NCBI GenBank assembly: GCA_023664045.1
Contig: JAMPGH010000001.1
Coordinates: 1-55,989, forward strand
Reading direction: 5' to 3'
Length of the DNA: 55,989 nucleotides
Source of the DNA: Alistipes senegalensis
GTDB lineage: Bacteria > Bacteroidota > Bacteroidia > Bacteroidales > Rikenellaceae
The position numbers and the translations under genes are program-made. The notes under the pieces are model-generated. The model worked only from the letters and a program-made list of their open reading frames with translations, had not been told where the DNA came from and did not search any database. This document shows, in pieces, positions 24,501 to 32,579 of the stretch. Within the stretch, counting starts at the first letter, position 1. Each line of letters starts with the position of its first letter.

Positions 24501-24779
24501 CGTCTGCGTCCTATCTTGATGACGGTCTTGACGATGGTCTTCGGTATGATCCCGCTGGTTCTGGCTTCGGGCGTGGGCGCCAACGGCAACTCGACGCTCG
24601 GTACGGGCGTCGTGGGCGGCATGATCGTCGGAACGCTGGCGCTGCTGTTCCTCGTGCCGACGCTCTTCATCGTCTTCCAGACCTTGCAGGAGAAGATCAA
24701 GCCGCTGGAGTTCGATCCCGATCCGCAGTGGTCCGTGCGCGCCGAACTCGAGGATTCCAAAAACGAGAAAGAGGAGTAA
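21594..24779 (+). CDS. RND multidrug efflux pump, HAE1 family (AcrB-like)
   Basis: 1061 residues, full length for HAE1 pumps, with about 12 TM segments. The N-terminus MTLKHFIERPVLASVISILIVIAGLIG and the proton-relay aspartates in GTVVDDAIIVVEAV (about residue 404) are diagnostic. Two large periplasmic loops and the C-terminal GLLAKTAILLTEYAGD repeat half are intact. It exports hydrophobic or amphiphilic compounds using the proton gradient; the substrate range cannot be read from sequence. Confidence 0.97.
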   Translation: MTLKHFIERPVLASVISILIVIAGLIGLATLPVEQYPDIAPPTVMVRASYPGASAETIQKSVVVPLEEAINGVEDMIYITSDASNAGSASITVYFKQGTDADMATVNVQNRVSTATGSLPAEVTKIGVTTMKRQTSMLMVFALNSPDDTYDEVFLANYMNINVKPRIQRIQGVGEFFALGADYSMRIWMKPDVMAQYRLIPSDITYALAEQNIESAAGQLGENSDNAFQYTMKYRGRKMTPEEFGEIVIRSTADGQVLRLKDVADIELGGESYAYKGYANGHPGIAALVFQTAGSNATQVIEEIEDLLEEIQAELPKGVEIVRLQNVNDFLYASIHEVIKTLFEAIILVVLVVYVFLQDIRSTLIPTVSILVALIGTFAFLSIAGFSINLLTLFALVLAIGTVVDDAIIVVEAVQARFDAGYKSSYMATIDAMSGITSAIVTSTLVFMAVFIPVAMMGGTSGIFYTQFGLTMAVAVGISALNALTLSPALCAIILKPYLDENGEMRDNFAARFRKAFNTAFNALINKYKHGVMLFIKHKWLMWATLGLAFAALVVLMNSTKTGLVPDEDQGTVMVNVTTAPGTSLSETNQVMMELGRRLQQIPQVRDFNQVAGYGMIAGQGNSYGMCIVKLKDWEDRPDKQDAVNAVIGQIYARTADMKNAQIFAVAPPMISGYGTSTGFNMYLQDRAGGEISDFYNVYLQFIGALNQRPEIERAYSTFNINFPQYVVDIDAAKAKRAGISPTEILTTLSGYYGGQYVSNINRFSKVYRVTIQADPKYRLDTESLNNVFVRMQNGEMAPISQFVELTKIYGPEVLNRFNLYNSIAVTGTAAAGYSSGDAIEAIREVAAQVLPKGYGYEFGGITREEAQTGSNTTIIFGICILLIYLILSALYESFIIPFAVILSVPCGLMGSFLFAKLMGLENNIYLQTGLIMLIGLLAKTAILLTEYAGDRRRAGMSLTQAAVSAAKVRLRPILMTVLTMVFGMIPLVLASGVGANGNSTLGTGVVGGMIVGTLALLFLVPTLFIVFQTLQEKIKPLEFDPDPQWSVRAELEDSKNEKEE

Positions 24780-24780
24780 T

Positions 24781-26148
24781 ATGAAAAAGATAATCATCGT
24801 ATGTCTGGCCGCCGTCATGACCGGCTGCGGCATCTACAAACCCTACAGCCGCCCCGAGATGCGGACCGACGGACTCTACGGCTCGGCCGAGAGCGCCGAC
24901 ACGGCGACCTTCGGCAACGTGGTCTGGCAGGAGGTATTCACCGATCCGCAGCTGCAGGCCCTCATCGAGGAGGCCCTCGAGAACAACACCGACATGCAGG
25001 CGGCCCACTGGCGCGTGAAGGAGGCCGAAGCGTCGCTCAAGTCGGCACGGCTGGCTTACCTGCCGTCGTTCAACTTCGCACCGCAGGGCGCCCTCAGCAG
25101 CTTCGACAACAGCGCCGCCACCAAGACCTACAACATTCCGATCACGGCCGGCTGGCAGTTCGACATCTTCAATTCGCTGACCAACTCCAAGCGCAAGGCC
25201 CGCGCGGTCTACGCCCAGAGCAAGGAGTATCGGCAGGCGGTCCGCGCCCAGTTGATTTCGGGCGTCGCGAACCTCTACTATACGTTGCTCATGCTCGACA
25301 GCCAGCAGCAGGTTACGCGGCAGACCGCCGACAAATGGCGCAAGAGCGTCGAGACCATGCGGGCCATGAAGGAGGCCGGCATGACCAACGAGGCCGGGGT
25401 AGCGCAGTACGAGGGCAACTACTACTCGATCGAGGCGTCGCTCCACGACATCGACTACCAGATCCGGCAGGTCGAGAACAACCTCTGCTCGGTGCTGGGA
25501 CGCACGCCCCAGTCCGTGGAGCGGGGTTCGCTCGACGCGCAGCGCATGCCCGAAAACCTCGTCGTGGGGGTTCCGGTGCAGCTGCTCTCGAACCGTCCCG
25601 ACGTCCGGGCCGCCGAATTCGCCCTGATGCAGTCTTACTACGCTACGGCCGAGGCCCGTTCGGCGCTCTATCCGTCGATTACGCTCAGCGGCTCGGCCGG
25701 CTGGACCAACAGCGCCGGCGCGATGATCGTCAATCCGGGCAAACTGTTGCTCAGCGCCGCCGCTTCGTTGCTGCAGCCGATCTTCAACGCCGGCGCCAAC
25801 CGGGCCCGCGTCAAGATCATGAAAGCCCAGCAGGAGGAGTCGAAGCTCTCGTTCCAGCAGACGTTGCTCAACGCCGGCGCCGAGGTCAACGACGCTCTGG
25901 CACAGTACCAGTCGGCCCGTTCCAAAACCGGACTGCGCATCAAGCAGATCGAGGCGATGGAGCGCGCCGTGGAGAGCACCGAGCTGTTGATGCAGCATAG
26001 CCCCACCACCTACCTCGAGGTGCTGACGGCGCAGCAGTCGCTGCTGGCCGCGCAGCTCTCGCAGATCGCCGACCGTTTCGACGAGATTCAGGGTGTCGTC
26101 AACCTCTATCAGGCGCTCGGCGGAGGTCGCGAAACAGAGGCAAAATAA
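24781..26148 (+). CDS. Outer-membrane efflux lipoprotein (NodT/TolC family)
   Basis: 455 residues with a lipobox (AVMTGC, Cys16). Two outer-membrane-factor repeats are visible: QALIEEALENNTDMQAAHWRVKEAEASLKSARLAYLPS and the SNRPDVRAAEFALMQSYYATAEARSALYPS segment typical of NodT-type proteins. It forms the outer-membrane exit duct of the pump. It starts one base after the pump stop and its TAA overlaps the ATG of the TetR gene. Confidence 0.95.
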   Translation: MKKIIIVCLAAVMTGCGIYKPYSRPEMRTDGLYGSAESADTATFGNVVWQEVFTDPQLQALIEEALENNTDMQAAHWRVKEAEASLKSARLAYLPSFNFAPQGALSSFDNSAATKTYNIPITAGWQFDIFNSLTNSKRKARAVYAQSKEYRQAVRAQLISGVANLYYTLLMLDSQQQVTRQTADKWRKSVETMRAMKEAGMTNEAGVAQYEGNYYSIEASLHDIDYQIRQVENNLCSVLGRTPQSVERGSLDAQRMPENLVVGVPVQLLSNRPDVRAAEFALMQSYYATAEARSALYPSITLSGSAGWTNSAGAMIVNPGKLLLSAAASLLQPIFNAGANRARVKIMKAQQEESKLSFQQTLLNAGAEVNDALAQYQSARSKTGLRIKQIEAMERAVESTELLMQHSPTTYLEVLTAQQSLLAAQLSQIADRFDEIQGVVNLYQALGGGRETEAK

Positions 26149-26750
26149 TGAAACGGAGAGCCACCAAAGAGGATATTCTCCTCGCTGTGCAGCATTTCAT
26201 CACCCGCAACGGCATCCGTGCCGTGCGGGTCGATGAAGTCGCGCAGAGCGTCGGCATCTCCAAACGCACCCTCTACGAGTTGTTCGAGGACAAGAACGGG
26301 CTGGTCTCGTCGTGTCTGACGGCCATGAGCCGGCAGCAGCGGCAGCGGATCGCAGCCTGCCGGACACGCCGGGGCGGCAATCCGTTGCGGAGCACTTTCC
26401 GGCTCGTACACGAATACATCGAAGGGCTTTTCGCCGTCGAGCGCAGTTTCCTCTCCGACATCCGTCAGGGAATCGTCTTCGCCGAGCACTACGACGAGCA
26501 CCGCCGATTCTGGAGAAAGGAGTTGGTCCGCAACCTCGAATCGGCGCACGACGACGGTTATCTGTTGCCGGAAATCGACCTCCGGGCGCTGGCCGATCAG
26601 CTGCTCGGCACTTTGTTCGAACTGCGGCTCAACCGCGCGGCCCGCGAGGAACTGTTGCTCTTTTGCCGCACCATGTTGCGGGGCGCCGCAACCCGCAAGG
26701 GGATCGAATTGATCGACAGCAGACCGCCGCAGCAATCGCAGCAATCGTAA
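26148..26750 (+). CDS. TetR/AcrR-family regulator
   Basis: 200 residues. N-terminal HTH (EDILLAVQHFITRNGIRAVRVDEVAQSVGISKRTLYELFEDKNGLV) is canonical TetR; the C-terminal ligand domain is divergent. It overlaps the outer-membrane factor stop by one base, so it is translated with the pump genes and probably represses them in a feedback loop. The C-terminus ends in a Gln/Ser repeat (RPPQQSQQS). It is unusual that the same operon also faces a divergent AraC regulator. Confidence 0.92.
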   Translation: MKRRATKEDILLAVQHFITRNGIRAVRVDEVAQSVGISKRTLYELFEDKNGLVSSCLTAMSRQQRQRIAACRTRRGGNPLRSTFRLVHEYIEGLFAVERSFLSDIRQGIVFAEHYDEHRRFWRKELVRNLESAHDDGYLLPEIDLRALADQLLGTLFELRLNRAAREELLLFCRTMLRGAATRKGIELIDSRPPQQSQQS

Positions 26751-26756
26751 CACACA

Positions 26757-26789
26757 GAAAACGACCGGAATGTTCCGGTCGTTTTTTTT
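26757..26789 (+). terminator. Intrinsic terminator of the efflux operon
   Basis: A 10-bp perfect stem (acgaccggaa / ttccggtcgt) with a 2-base loop is followed by eight T. Confidence 0.9.
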
Positions 26790-26820
26790 ATCTCTTCCAG
26801 CCCCTCCGGACCCTTTTCTC

Positions 26821-27020
26821 CGCTTCTTCCGGCCACCCGAAGCCCGCAGCTTCTTGCTTCTGTCCCCGAAACCGCACTCTCGTCTCGCACTCTTCCGGCC
26901 GCAGCCAACTCCTCGATCTTATTCAGCGCCTGTTTCTTCCGCTTCTTCCGGCCACCCGAGACCCGCGCTTCTTGCTTCTGCCCCCCCCGAAACCGCACTC
27001 TCGTCTCGCTCTCTTCCGGC
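26821..27020. repeat. Two imperfect copies of a roughly 80-bp sequence, period about 120 bp
   Basis: cgcttcttccggccacccga begins each copy, at about 26821 and 26940, and ccgaaaccgcactctcgtct closes each. The copies differ by small indels, and the second contains a run of eight C. The strand is pyrimidine-rich. No coding frame is conserved. It fills the 294-base gap between the efflux operon and the fimbrillin-type gene. Confidence 0.6.
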
Positions 27021-27044
27021 GCCCGAACCCCGGCCGCCGCCGAC

Positions 27045-28415
27045 TTATTCATCTTTCACGCACCGCACCGATACGCAGCAGCGGGATTCCAGCCGGGTAT
27101 AGTTCGTGGAATTGCACAGACACACCATCTTCGTGCTTTGGTCGGAGAGCGTCGAGCTCATCAGATAGCTGTTCGCGCCGTATTTGCACTCGCGCGCACT
27201 CCAGATCCAGCATCCCGCGTCGCAGAAAAAAGCGGCTTCGCAGCCGATCAGCGTCTCCAGCTCCGTCCAGCTCGGAAGATGCCACCCCGCAGGGCAGATC
27301 CCGCGCACCGGAGTCCCGGCATCCGCTGCCGAGCCCGCCAATGCGGTCTCCAGATCGTAGAGCAGGCCCTTTTCCGCCACGGCCGATTCGCCCGCCTCTG
27401 GATAACGAACTCCGTCGCCCAGCGTCGCATTTCCGGGGATATAACGCAGATTCTCCGCCATCCACTCCAACTCGCCGATGCGCTGCGTGCGATATGCTTC
27501 GCCTCCGTAATTCAGCGTGCCGGCATTCCCGCCGGTTGCGGAATCGTCGGAACCGCCGGGAGTTTCAGGTTCTCCGTCGTCTCCTTCGTCGCCGGGAACG
27601 ATCGTTCCGCCTTCATTCCAGTCGCTGATGCCGCCGACCATCAGAATCCCGTCTCCGCCGCCCGTCCATTCGACCTCCACATCGTAACGGCAGCCGCTCC
27701 GCAGCGTCGCATCATGAATCGTCTTCGTGAGAACCGCTCCGTCGGCAGCCGTCAGGGTGAGCGTCAGATCGGTGTTCTGGGGCACCAGCACGGCCCGGTA
27801 GGAGAGACCCGCCTGCACCTCGCAGGCTCGTACATCCGCCGCCGGTTCGTCCGCGGCTGCGACAACCCGTTGCGCCGCGAAATCCACTTCGGCTCGCGGC
27901 ACCGATCCGCCCAGCACGACCCCGACGACAGGATTGGCCGTTCGGTTGGTAACGACGACCGAGAGCTGCGCCATCAGATGATCGAAAACCATGCTCACGG
28001 GCGCCGCGCCGGGCACGACTTCCGTCTTCACGGCACCCAGCAGATCCGACGAGGCGCATCCGGAACGTTGGTCGGTGCTTACCGAAAACCGGTCGGGAGC
28101 ACCCGTCTCGGAGTATGGATAATAGGCTATGAGCGTCGAGGCTTCCTGTTGCGCGGCATACCACTGCAGATCGCCCGAGAAAGCCGTTCCGTCGTAGGTC
28201 ATCGGCCGGTTCTCCGCATAGGTCTCCGCAGCCCGGAGGATCGTCAGTCCGATGCGATCGCCCGCCTCGAAGCCCAGCCCGGAAACCCGGGTACGAATCG
28301 TCGGCAGAATCGTTACATAGCTGTTTCCGGTATCGTGTTTCGCACATCCGGACAGGCTCAGCAGCACCAGCGCCGCCAGCATGCCGCACCGGCATCTCTT
28401 CGATTCACACAGCAT
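27045..28415 (-). CDS. Fimbrillin-family lipoprotein with a C-terminal FISUMP-like domain
   Basis: 456 residues with a lipobox (LSLSGC, Cys24). The N-terminal half (EAGDRIGLTILRAAETYAENRPMTYDGTAFSGDLQWY, then LIAYYPYSE and DHLMAQLSVVV) matches fimbrillin/Mfa-type beta-sandwich proteins. A low-complexity linker (GDEGDDGEPETPGGSDDSATGG) leads to a C-terminal domain with GICPAGWHLPSWTELETLIG and a final VRCVKDE, the Fibrobacter succinogenes major-paralogous type. It is likely a surface-exposed adhesin or pilus-related protein. A -7 box lies at 28444-28451. Confidence 0.8.
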   Translation of the reverse strand: MLCESKRCRCGMLAALVLLSLSGCAKHDTGNSYVTILPTIRTRVSGLGFEAGDRIGLTILRAAETYAENRPMTYDGTAFSGDLQWYAAQQEASTLIAYYPYSETGAPDRFSVSTDQRSGCASSDLLGAVKTEVVPGAAPVSMVFDHLMAQLSVVVTNRTANPVVGVVLGGSVPRAEVDFAAQRVVAAADEPAADVRACEVQAGLSYRAVLVPQNTDLTLTLTAADGAVLTKTIHDATLRSGCRYDVEVEWTGGGDGILMVGGISDWNEGGTIVPGDEGDDGEPETPGGSDDSATGGNAGTLNYGGEAYRTQRIGELEWMAENLRYIPGNATLGDGVRYPEAGESAVAEKGLLYDLETALAGSAADAGTPVRGICPAGWHLPSWTELETLIGCEAAFFCDAGCWIWSARECKYGANSYLMSSTLSDQSTKMVCLCNSTNYTRLESRCCVSVRCVKDE

Positions 28416-28443
28416 ATCGCATCATATTTTAGTCTTTTCAGAA

Positions 28444-28451
28444 CAAAAATA
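28444..28451 (-). promoter_or_regulatory. -7 promoter box of the fimbrillin-type gene
   Basis: TATTTTTG on the minus strand, 28 bases upstream of the ATG at 28415. Confidence 0.6.
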
Positions 28452-28484
28452 CGACTTTTTACGTTATTTCAAACAGATATGCGC

Positions 28485-28520
28485 AAAAAAAACGACGAAC
28501 CCGTCGCCGGATTCGTCGTA
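28485..28520 (-). terminator. Terminator after the second lipoprotein gene
   Basis: On the minus strand acgacgaat pairs with the complementary arm (28492-28500) and is followed by TTTTTTTT. Confidence 0.75.
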
Positions 28521-28543
28521 TAAGCCATAGGAACCGAAAGAGG

Positions 28544-29977
28544 TTACTCCGCGCGGACGCAGCGCACCTGCATGCCGTTGGCCCGGCCCATCGGACGGTC
28601 GGGCCGCACGCCGCTGGCGGCTACCTCGTCGGCTTTCAGCCAGAAGCAGAATGCCGAGGCGAGCGAACCGTCGGCCGCCCCCGTCCAGTAATAACCGACC
28701 CACGGCTGCATCTCCAGCACCCGCGAGAGCAACGAGTCGTCGAAATAATTCTGCACCGAAGCATCGCGCCAGCTGCGGCGGCCCGCCCCCATGAAGAGCG
28801 AGGAGCCCGAGCCGTCGGTGAGCGTCCAGCCGTATTTCGATGCGTAATCCGCCCCTTCGGCATGCAGATCGTCGGCGATCGTAAGGCCGCGCAGGGCAGC
28901 CGCCGGGGCTACCCGCCAACCGTAGGGACAGGGATCGTAGAGCGTCTTGGCATCTTCCGACCACCGCACGGCCGAAGTCTCCTGCAGCCAGTCGGCATCC
29001 TTTTCCGATACGGTGAGGTAGGTCAGGGGATTCCGCACGGCATATTCCATCGTGCCGGTCTCGGCATCCGCGGCGGCGACTGTCAGATAGATGCGCGAAC
29101 CGCTGCGATCGTACAGAGCCGCCGAAGAGCCGTTAGCCGCATCGTAGCTCAGCGGACCGATGAACGGCTCCTTGCGGCCCCACTGATAATACAATCCGTA
29201 GGAGGCGAGGATCTCATCCTCGGAAGCATCGCTATCCGCCCGGGCTCCGAGGTTGCGCGTCATCATGGTATGGCCGTTCAGCTCGACCGAGCCGCCCGCG
29301 CTGTCGGGATCGTAGTCCGAGACCCAGATATGCCAGCTCCAGAGCAGGTTGCCGCCGGCATCGTAGGCACCGACCAGCGCATTGCCTTCCTTGATCCGGG
29401 TATCGTCGTCGCTGTCGGCACCGATGTAGAACGAAGCCTTGCCGTCGACGAGCTGCAGGTACTGCACGAGCCCCGCCGCGGACTGCCAGATCACGCTCAC
29501 GCGCTCGGTAGCGAGCGCCGACCGTCCGTCTCCCTTGTGCATGGCATCGAAAAGATAGCAGGTCTCTTTGCCGGCGACCAGATAGCTGTTGGCCGGACGT
29601 TCGCTCAGGTCGACCGTCGGTGCGATGCCGACGAAGAGCGTGGCCGAGACGATCGAACCGTCGCCCGAAGAGACGCCCGTCAGCACGACCGAACCCGAAG
29701 TCGCCGTATCGTCGTCCGACACGGCCGGCGCGGTTACGGTGAGGGTCCGGGCTGCGGCATCCACCGAAATATCCTCCCAGCCCTCGGGTTTGGAGGTTAC
29801 GGAAAACTTGCCGGCCTGTACGTTATCGATCGAGAAAGAGACCGTCTCCGACTCTCCCGCAGCGAGATAGAGCGCCGCACGCTCGAACCGGATGCTGCCC
29901 GATTCCTTATCCTTGCTGCACGACGCGAACAGCATCGCCACTACTGCGACCGCGGCCGCCACGCTTGAACCTTTCAT
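28544..29977 (-). CDS. Surface lipoprotein with Ig-like and FISUMP-like domains
   Basis: 477 residues with a lipobox (AMLFASC, Cys20). An N-terminal BACON-like beta domain (IRFERAALYLAAGESETVSFSI) is followed by NSYLVAGKETCYLFDAM, a motif seen in Bacteroidales surface lipoproteins, and a C-terminal domain with YDPCPYGWRVAPAAALRGL and a final MQVRCVRAE, similar to FISUMP. It shares domain type with its downstream neighbour but has its own promoter and terminator, so the two are probably independent units. The ligand is unknown. Confidence 0.7.
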   Translation of the reverse strand: MKGSSVAAAVAVVAMLFASCSKDKESGSIRFERAALYLAAGESETVSFSIDNVQAGKFSVTSKPEGWEDISVDAAARTLTVTAPAVSDDDTATSGSVVLTGVSSGDGSIVSATLFVGIAPTVDLSERPANSYLVAGKETCYLFDAMHKGDGRSALATERVSVIWQSAAGLVQYLQLVDGKASFYIGADSDDDTRIKEGNALVGAYDAGGNLLWSWHIWVSDYDPDSAGGSVELNGHTMMTRNLGARADSDASEDEILASYGLYYQWGRKEPFIGPLSYDAANGSSAALYDRSGSRIYLTVAAADAETGTMEYAVRNPLTYLTVSEKDADWLQETSAVRWSEDAKTLYDPCPYGWRVAPAAALRGLTIADDLHAEGADYASKYGWTLTDGSGSSLFMGAGRRSWRDASVQNYFDDSLLSRVLEMQPWVGYYWTGAADGSLASAFCFWLKADEVAASGVRPDRPMGRANGMQVRCVRAE

Positions 29978-29996
29978 ACGATATTCAATTTATCCG

Positions 29997-30028
29997 CCCC
30001 GCTCCGAAGCGGGGTCTTCTCAAAATTA
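29997..30028 (-). promoter_or_regulatory. Promoter and leader hairpin of the surface lipoprotein gene
   Basis: -7 box TAATTTTG at 30021-30028 on the minus strand, followed in the leader by a ccccgc/gcgggg hairpin (29997-30014) between transcription start and the ATG at 29977. Confidence 0.5.
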
Positions 30029-30040
30029 CACCTTGCGGGC

Positions 30041-30130
30041 CGCAGCCAAAGCCCCGCTAAGAGCGGGGGTTTTCCACAAATTGCGCCTTGCGGGCTTCTC
30101 CTCGAAACCGGCCGAAAGCCGCAGCCAAAG
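30041..30130. repeat. Short direct repeats and a hairpin upstream of the CDGSH gene
   Basis: gccgcagccaaag occurs twice (near 30042 and 30117) and ccttgcgggc twice (near 30033 and 30086). Between them lies ccccgct-aag-agcgggg (30051-30068) followed by gtttt. A near-identical core (cccgctaagagcgg) recurs at 19324-19337. Confidence 0.4.
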
Positions 30131-30242
30131 GTACCAAAAAAGAGCCAATTCCACAAGGGACGGGCGATAATTTGCATTCCGGAACCGATTCGGGAACAAT
30201 TCTTGCCGCCCGCAGGTCAAACGCAACCATCTCGGATAAAGT

Positions 30243-31010
30243 ATGTCGAAACTCGAAAACGAATCGGAATCGTCGTCCGCAAGCGGGCGCTACAGCATCA
30301 CGGTAACCGAAAAAGGGCCCTATCTGGTCTACGGGCGCCCGCCTTTCTGCGAACAGTTCATCATGCCCGATCCGGACAACGAGAGCTGGTATTTTCAGGA
30401 GGGGAAGCACTTTTCCACCGAATCGGAACCTACGGCCCTGTGCCGCTGCGGCGCCTCGAAGCGCAAACCCTATTGCGACGGCGCACATGCACATACCGCA
30501 TGGAACCCCGAGCTGACGGCTTCCGACGAGCCGCTGCTCGCCGGTGCGGAGCATATCGAAGGCGGCACGCTCCGCATGACCGACAACCCGGCCTACTGCG
30601 TCTTCGCGCGCTTCTGCCGCCCGCACGGCGATGCGTGGAGCCTGACCGAGCGATCGGCCGATCCCGAGGCGCGGCGGCTGGCGATCCGCGAAGCCTCGAT
30701 GTGCCCGAGCGGGCGGCTGACGAGCTGGGACAAACAGTCGGGACGCCCCTACGAATTCCGCTTCGAGCCGAGTTTGGGGCTGATCGAAGACATCGCGATC
30801 GGTGCGAGCGGCGGTCTGTGGATCCGCGGCGGGATTCCGATACGGCGCGAGGACGGCCGGACATACGAACGCCGCAACCGCGTGGTGGTCTGCCGCTGCG
30901 GACAGTCGGCCAACAAGCCCTATTGCGACGGCACGCATGCCGCGATCAAATGGCGCGACGACCTGCAGGGCGATCCGGTAGGGGAGACGCTGCCGGAGGA
31001 GGTTTACTGA
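30243..31010 (+). CDS. Iron-sulfur protein with two CDGSH motifs
   Basis: 255 residues. Two clear CDGSH signatures are present: CRCGASKRKPYCDGAH near residues 67-82 and CRCGQSANKPYCDGTH near 219-234. Each CxC..C..H set binds a labile 2Fe-2S cluster in known members. Between them, CVFARFCRPHGDAW and SMCPSGRLTSWD resemble the divergent mono-cluster region seen in longer bacterial homologues. No signal peptide, so cytosolic. A redox or iron/ROS-sensing role is likely; partners are not apparent in the neighbourhood. Confidence 0.88.
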   Translation: MSKLENESESSSASGRYSITVTEKGPYLVYGRPPFCEQFIMPDPDNESWYFQEGKHFSTESEPTALCRCGASKRKPYCDGAHAHTAWNPELTASDEPLLAGAEHIEGGTLRMTDNPAYCVFARFCRPHGDAWSLTERSADPEARRLAIREASMCPSGRLTSWDKQSGRPYEFRFEPSLGLIEDIAIGASGGLWIRGGIPIRREDGRTYERRNRVVVCRCGQSANKPYCDGTHAAIKWRDDLQGDPVGETLPEEVY

Positions 31011-31016
31011 ACAGAC

Positions 31017-31052
31017 AAAGGAGTTGCCCCGCATGGGACAACTCCTTTTCTT
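31017..31052 (+). terminator. Terminator between the CDGSH gene and floA
   Basis: A stem of 9 bp or more (aaggagttg / caactcctt, extended by ccc/ggg) followed by ttttcttctt. The flanking genes converge, so it may act in both directions. Confidence 0.8.
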
Positions 31053-31078
31053 CTTGCATGCGGCCGACCCGGCAGCGC

Positions 31079-32050
31079 CTATTTCTTTTCGGTCTGGGCG
31101 ATCGACTCCCGCATGGTGGTGTCGGCCATCATGTTCTTCATCCGGTAGTAGTCCATAATCCCCAGATTGCCGTTGCGGAACGCCTCGGCCATCGCCCGCG
31201 GCACCTCCGCTTCGGCCAGAATCACGCTGGCCCGGGCATCCTGCGCTTTGGCCTTGTTCTCCTGCTCGAGGGCCACGGCCATCGCCCGGCGCTCCTCGGC
31301 TTTGGCCTGCGCGATGTTCTTGTCGGCTTCGGCCTGATCCATCTGCAGCTGGGCTCCGATGTTCTTGCCCACGTCGATGTCGGCGATGTCGATCGAGAGG
31401 ATCTCGAACGCCGTACCGGCGTCGAGGCCCTTTTCGAGGACCACGCGCGAAATGGAATCGGGATTCTCCAGCACGATCTTATGCGAGTCGGCCGAGCCGA
31501 TCGACGAGACGATGCCTTCGCCCACACGCGCCAGCACGGTCTCCTCGCCGGCACCGCCGACCAGTTGCTTGATGTTGGCGCGCACCGTAACGCGGGCTTT
31601 GGCGATGAGCTGGATGCCGTCCTTCGCCACGGCGGCCACGGGCGGCGTGTTGATGACTTTGGGGTTCACCGACATCTGCACGGCCTCGAAGACGTCGCGG
31701 CCCGCCAGATCGATGGCCGTGGCCATCTTGAAGTCGAGCAGGATGTTGGCCTTCTGCGCCGAGACGAGGGCGTGCACCACGTTGGAGACGTTGCCGCCCG
31801 CCAGATAGTGGGCTTCCAGTTCGTTGGGATCGAGGCTCAGGCCCGCCTTCGTGCTCTCGATCATGGAGGCGACGATGGTCGAGGGCGGCACCTTGCGCCA
31901 GCGCATCAGGATGAGCTGTAGCAAGCTGATTCTCACACCCGACACCAGCGCCGAGAACCACAGTCCCACCGGCACGAAATAGAAGATGAGCCAGACGGCG
32001 AAGAGGCTCACGAATACGATCAGAGCGATCATTCCTGCTTGAAAATCCAT
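31079..32050 (-). CDS. floA: Flotillin-like protein FloA
   Basis: 323 residues. One N-terminal membrane hairpin ([21 protein letters not shown]) is followed by an SPFH domain with [64 protein letters not shown] and a coiled-coil ([20 protein letters not shown]). Length and sequence fit the UPF0365/FloA family, scaffolds of membrane microdomains. It starts 14 bases after NfeD, its usual partner. Confidence 0.96.
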   Translation of the reverse strand: MDFQAGMIALIVFVSLFAVWLIFYFVPVGLWFSALVSGVRISLLQLILMRWRKVPPSTIVASMIESTKAGLSLDPNELEAHYLAGGNVSNVVHALVSAQKANILLDFKMATAIDLAGRDVFEAVQMSVNPKVINTPPVAAVAKDGIQLIAKARVTVRANIKQLVGGAGEETVLARVGEGIVSSIGSADSHKIVLENPDSISRVVLEKGLDAGTAFEILSIDIADIDVGKNIGAQLQMDQAEADKNIAQAKAEERRAMAVALEQENKAKAQDARASVILAEAEVPRAMAEAFRNGNLGIMDYYRMKNMMADTTMRESIAQTEKK

Positions 32051-32064
32051 AACTTATTCCTTTT

Positions 32065-32532
32065 TTAGTCCGTTGTTTTCACGATGACGCTGAAGTTCTC
32101 GAATCCCGCGACCTCCACCTCCCGGCGGGGATCGACGTAAGCGTCCAGCGACTTGGCTTCGTAGATGCGGCCGCCGATCTCGACCTTGCCCATCGGCGAG
32201 AGGCGCGAGAGGGTGGTGCCGCGGTCGCCGACATGCAGCTCCTCCTCGGGACGCGGCATCGACGAAGAGCGGATCTCCTGCCGCAGCGAGAAGCGCTGCC
32301 ACGTCTTGGCGCGCAACGAGACGACCGTAACGGCCAAAGAGAGCAGCACGACGGCGAGGATGGCCAGCGCACCGGTCATCGGTCCGTAGTTGCTGAAAGC
32401 CAAATAGATAGCACTGCCGTAACATACCAGCGACAGGATGGCGCCGATCGACACGCCGGGCAGGAACACCAGCTCGGCAAGCAGAAAGAAGACGCCGAGC
32501 AAGACGAGAATCACGATATAGCACATACTCAT
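32065..32532 (-). CDS. NfeD-family membrane protein (short form)
   Basis: 155 residues. Two to three TM segments (YIVILVLLGVFFLLAELVFLPGVSIGAILSLV; TGALAILAVVLLSLAVTVV) precede a C-terminal OB-fold domain (HVGDRGTTLSRLSPMGKVEIGGRIYEAKS). This is the short NfeD type without a protease domain, commonly paired with FloA. It lies 47 bases after the coiled-coil protein gene. Confidence 0.92.
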   Translation of the reverse strand: MSMCYIVILVLLGVFFLLAELVFLPGVSIGAILSLVCYGSAIYLAFSNYGPMTGALAILAVVLLSLAVTVVSLRAKTWQRFSLRQEIRSSSMPRPEEELHVGDRGTTLSRLSPMGKVEIGGRIYEAKSLDAYVDPRREVEVAGFENFSVIVKTTD

Positions 32533-32579
32533 ACGAAACGATTATTGCTTCACGTGATAAAGATAACGAAAATTTCCGA

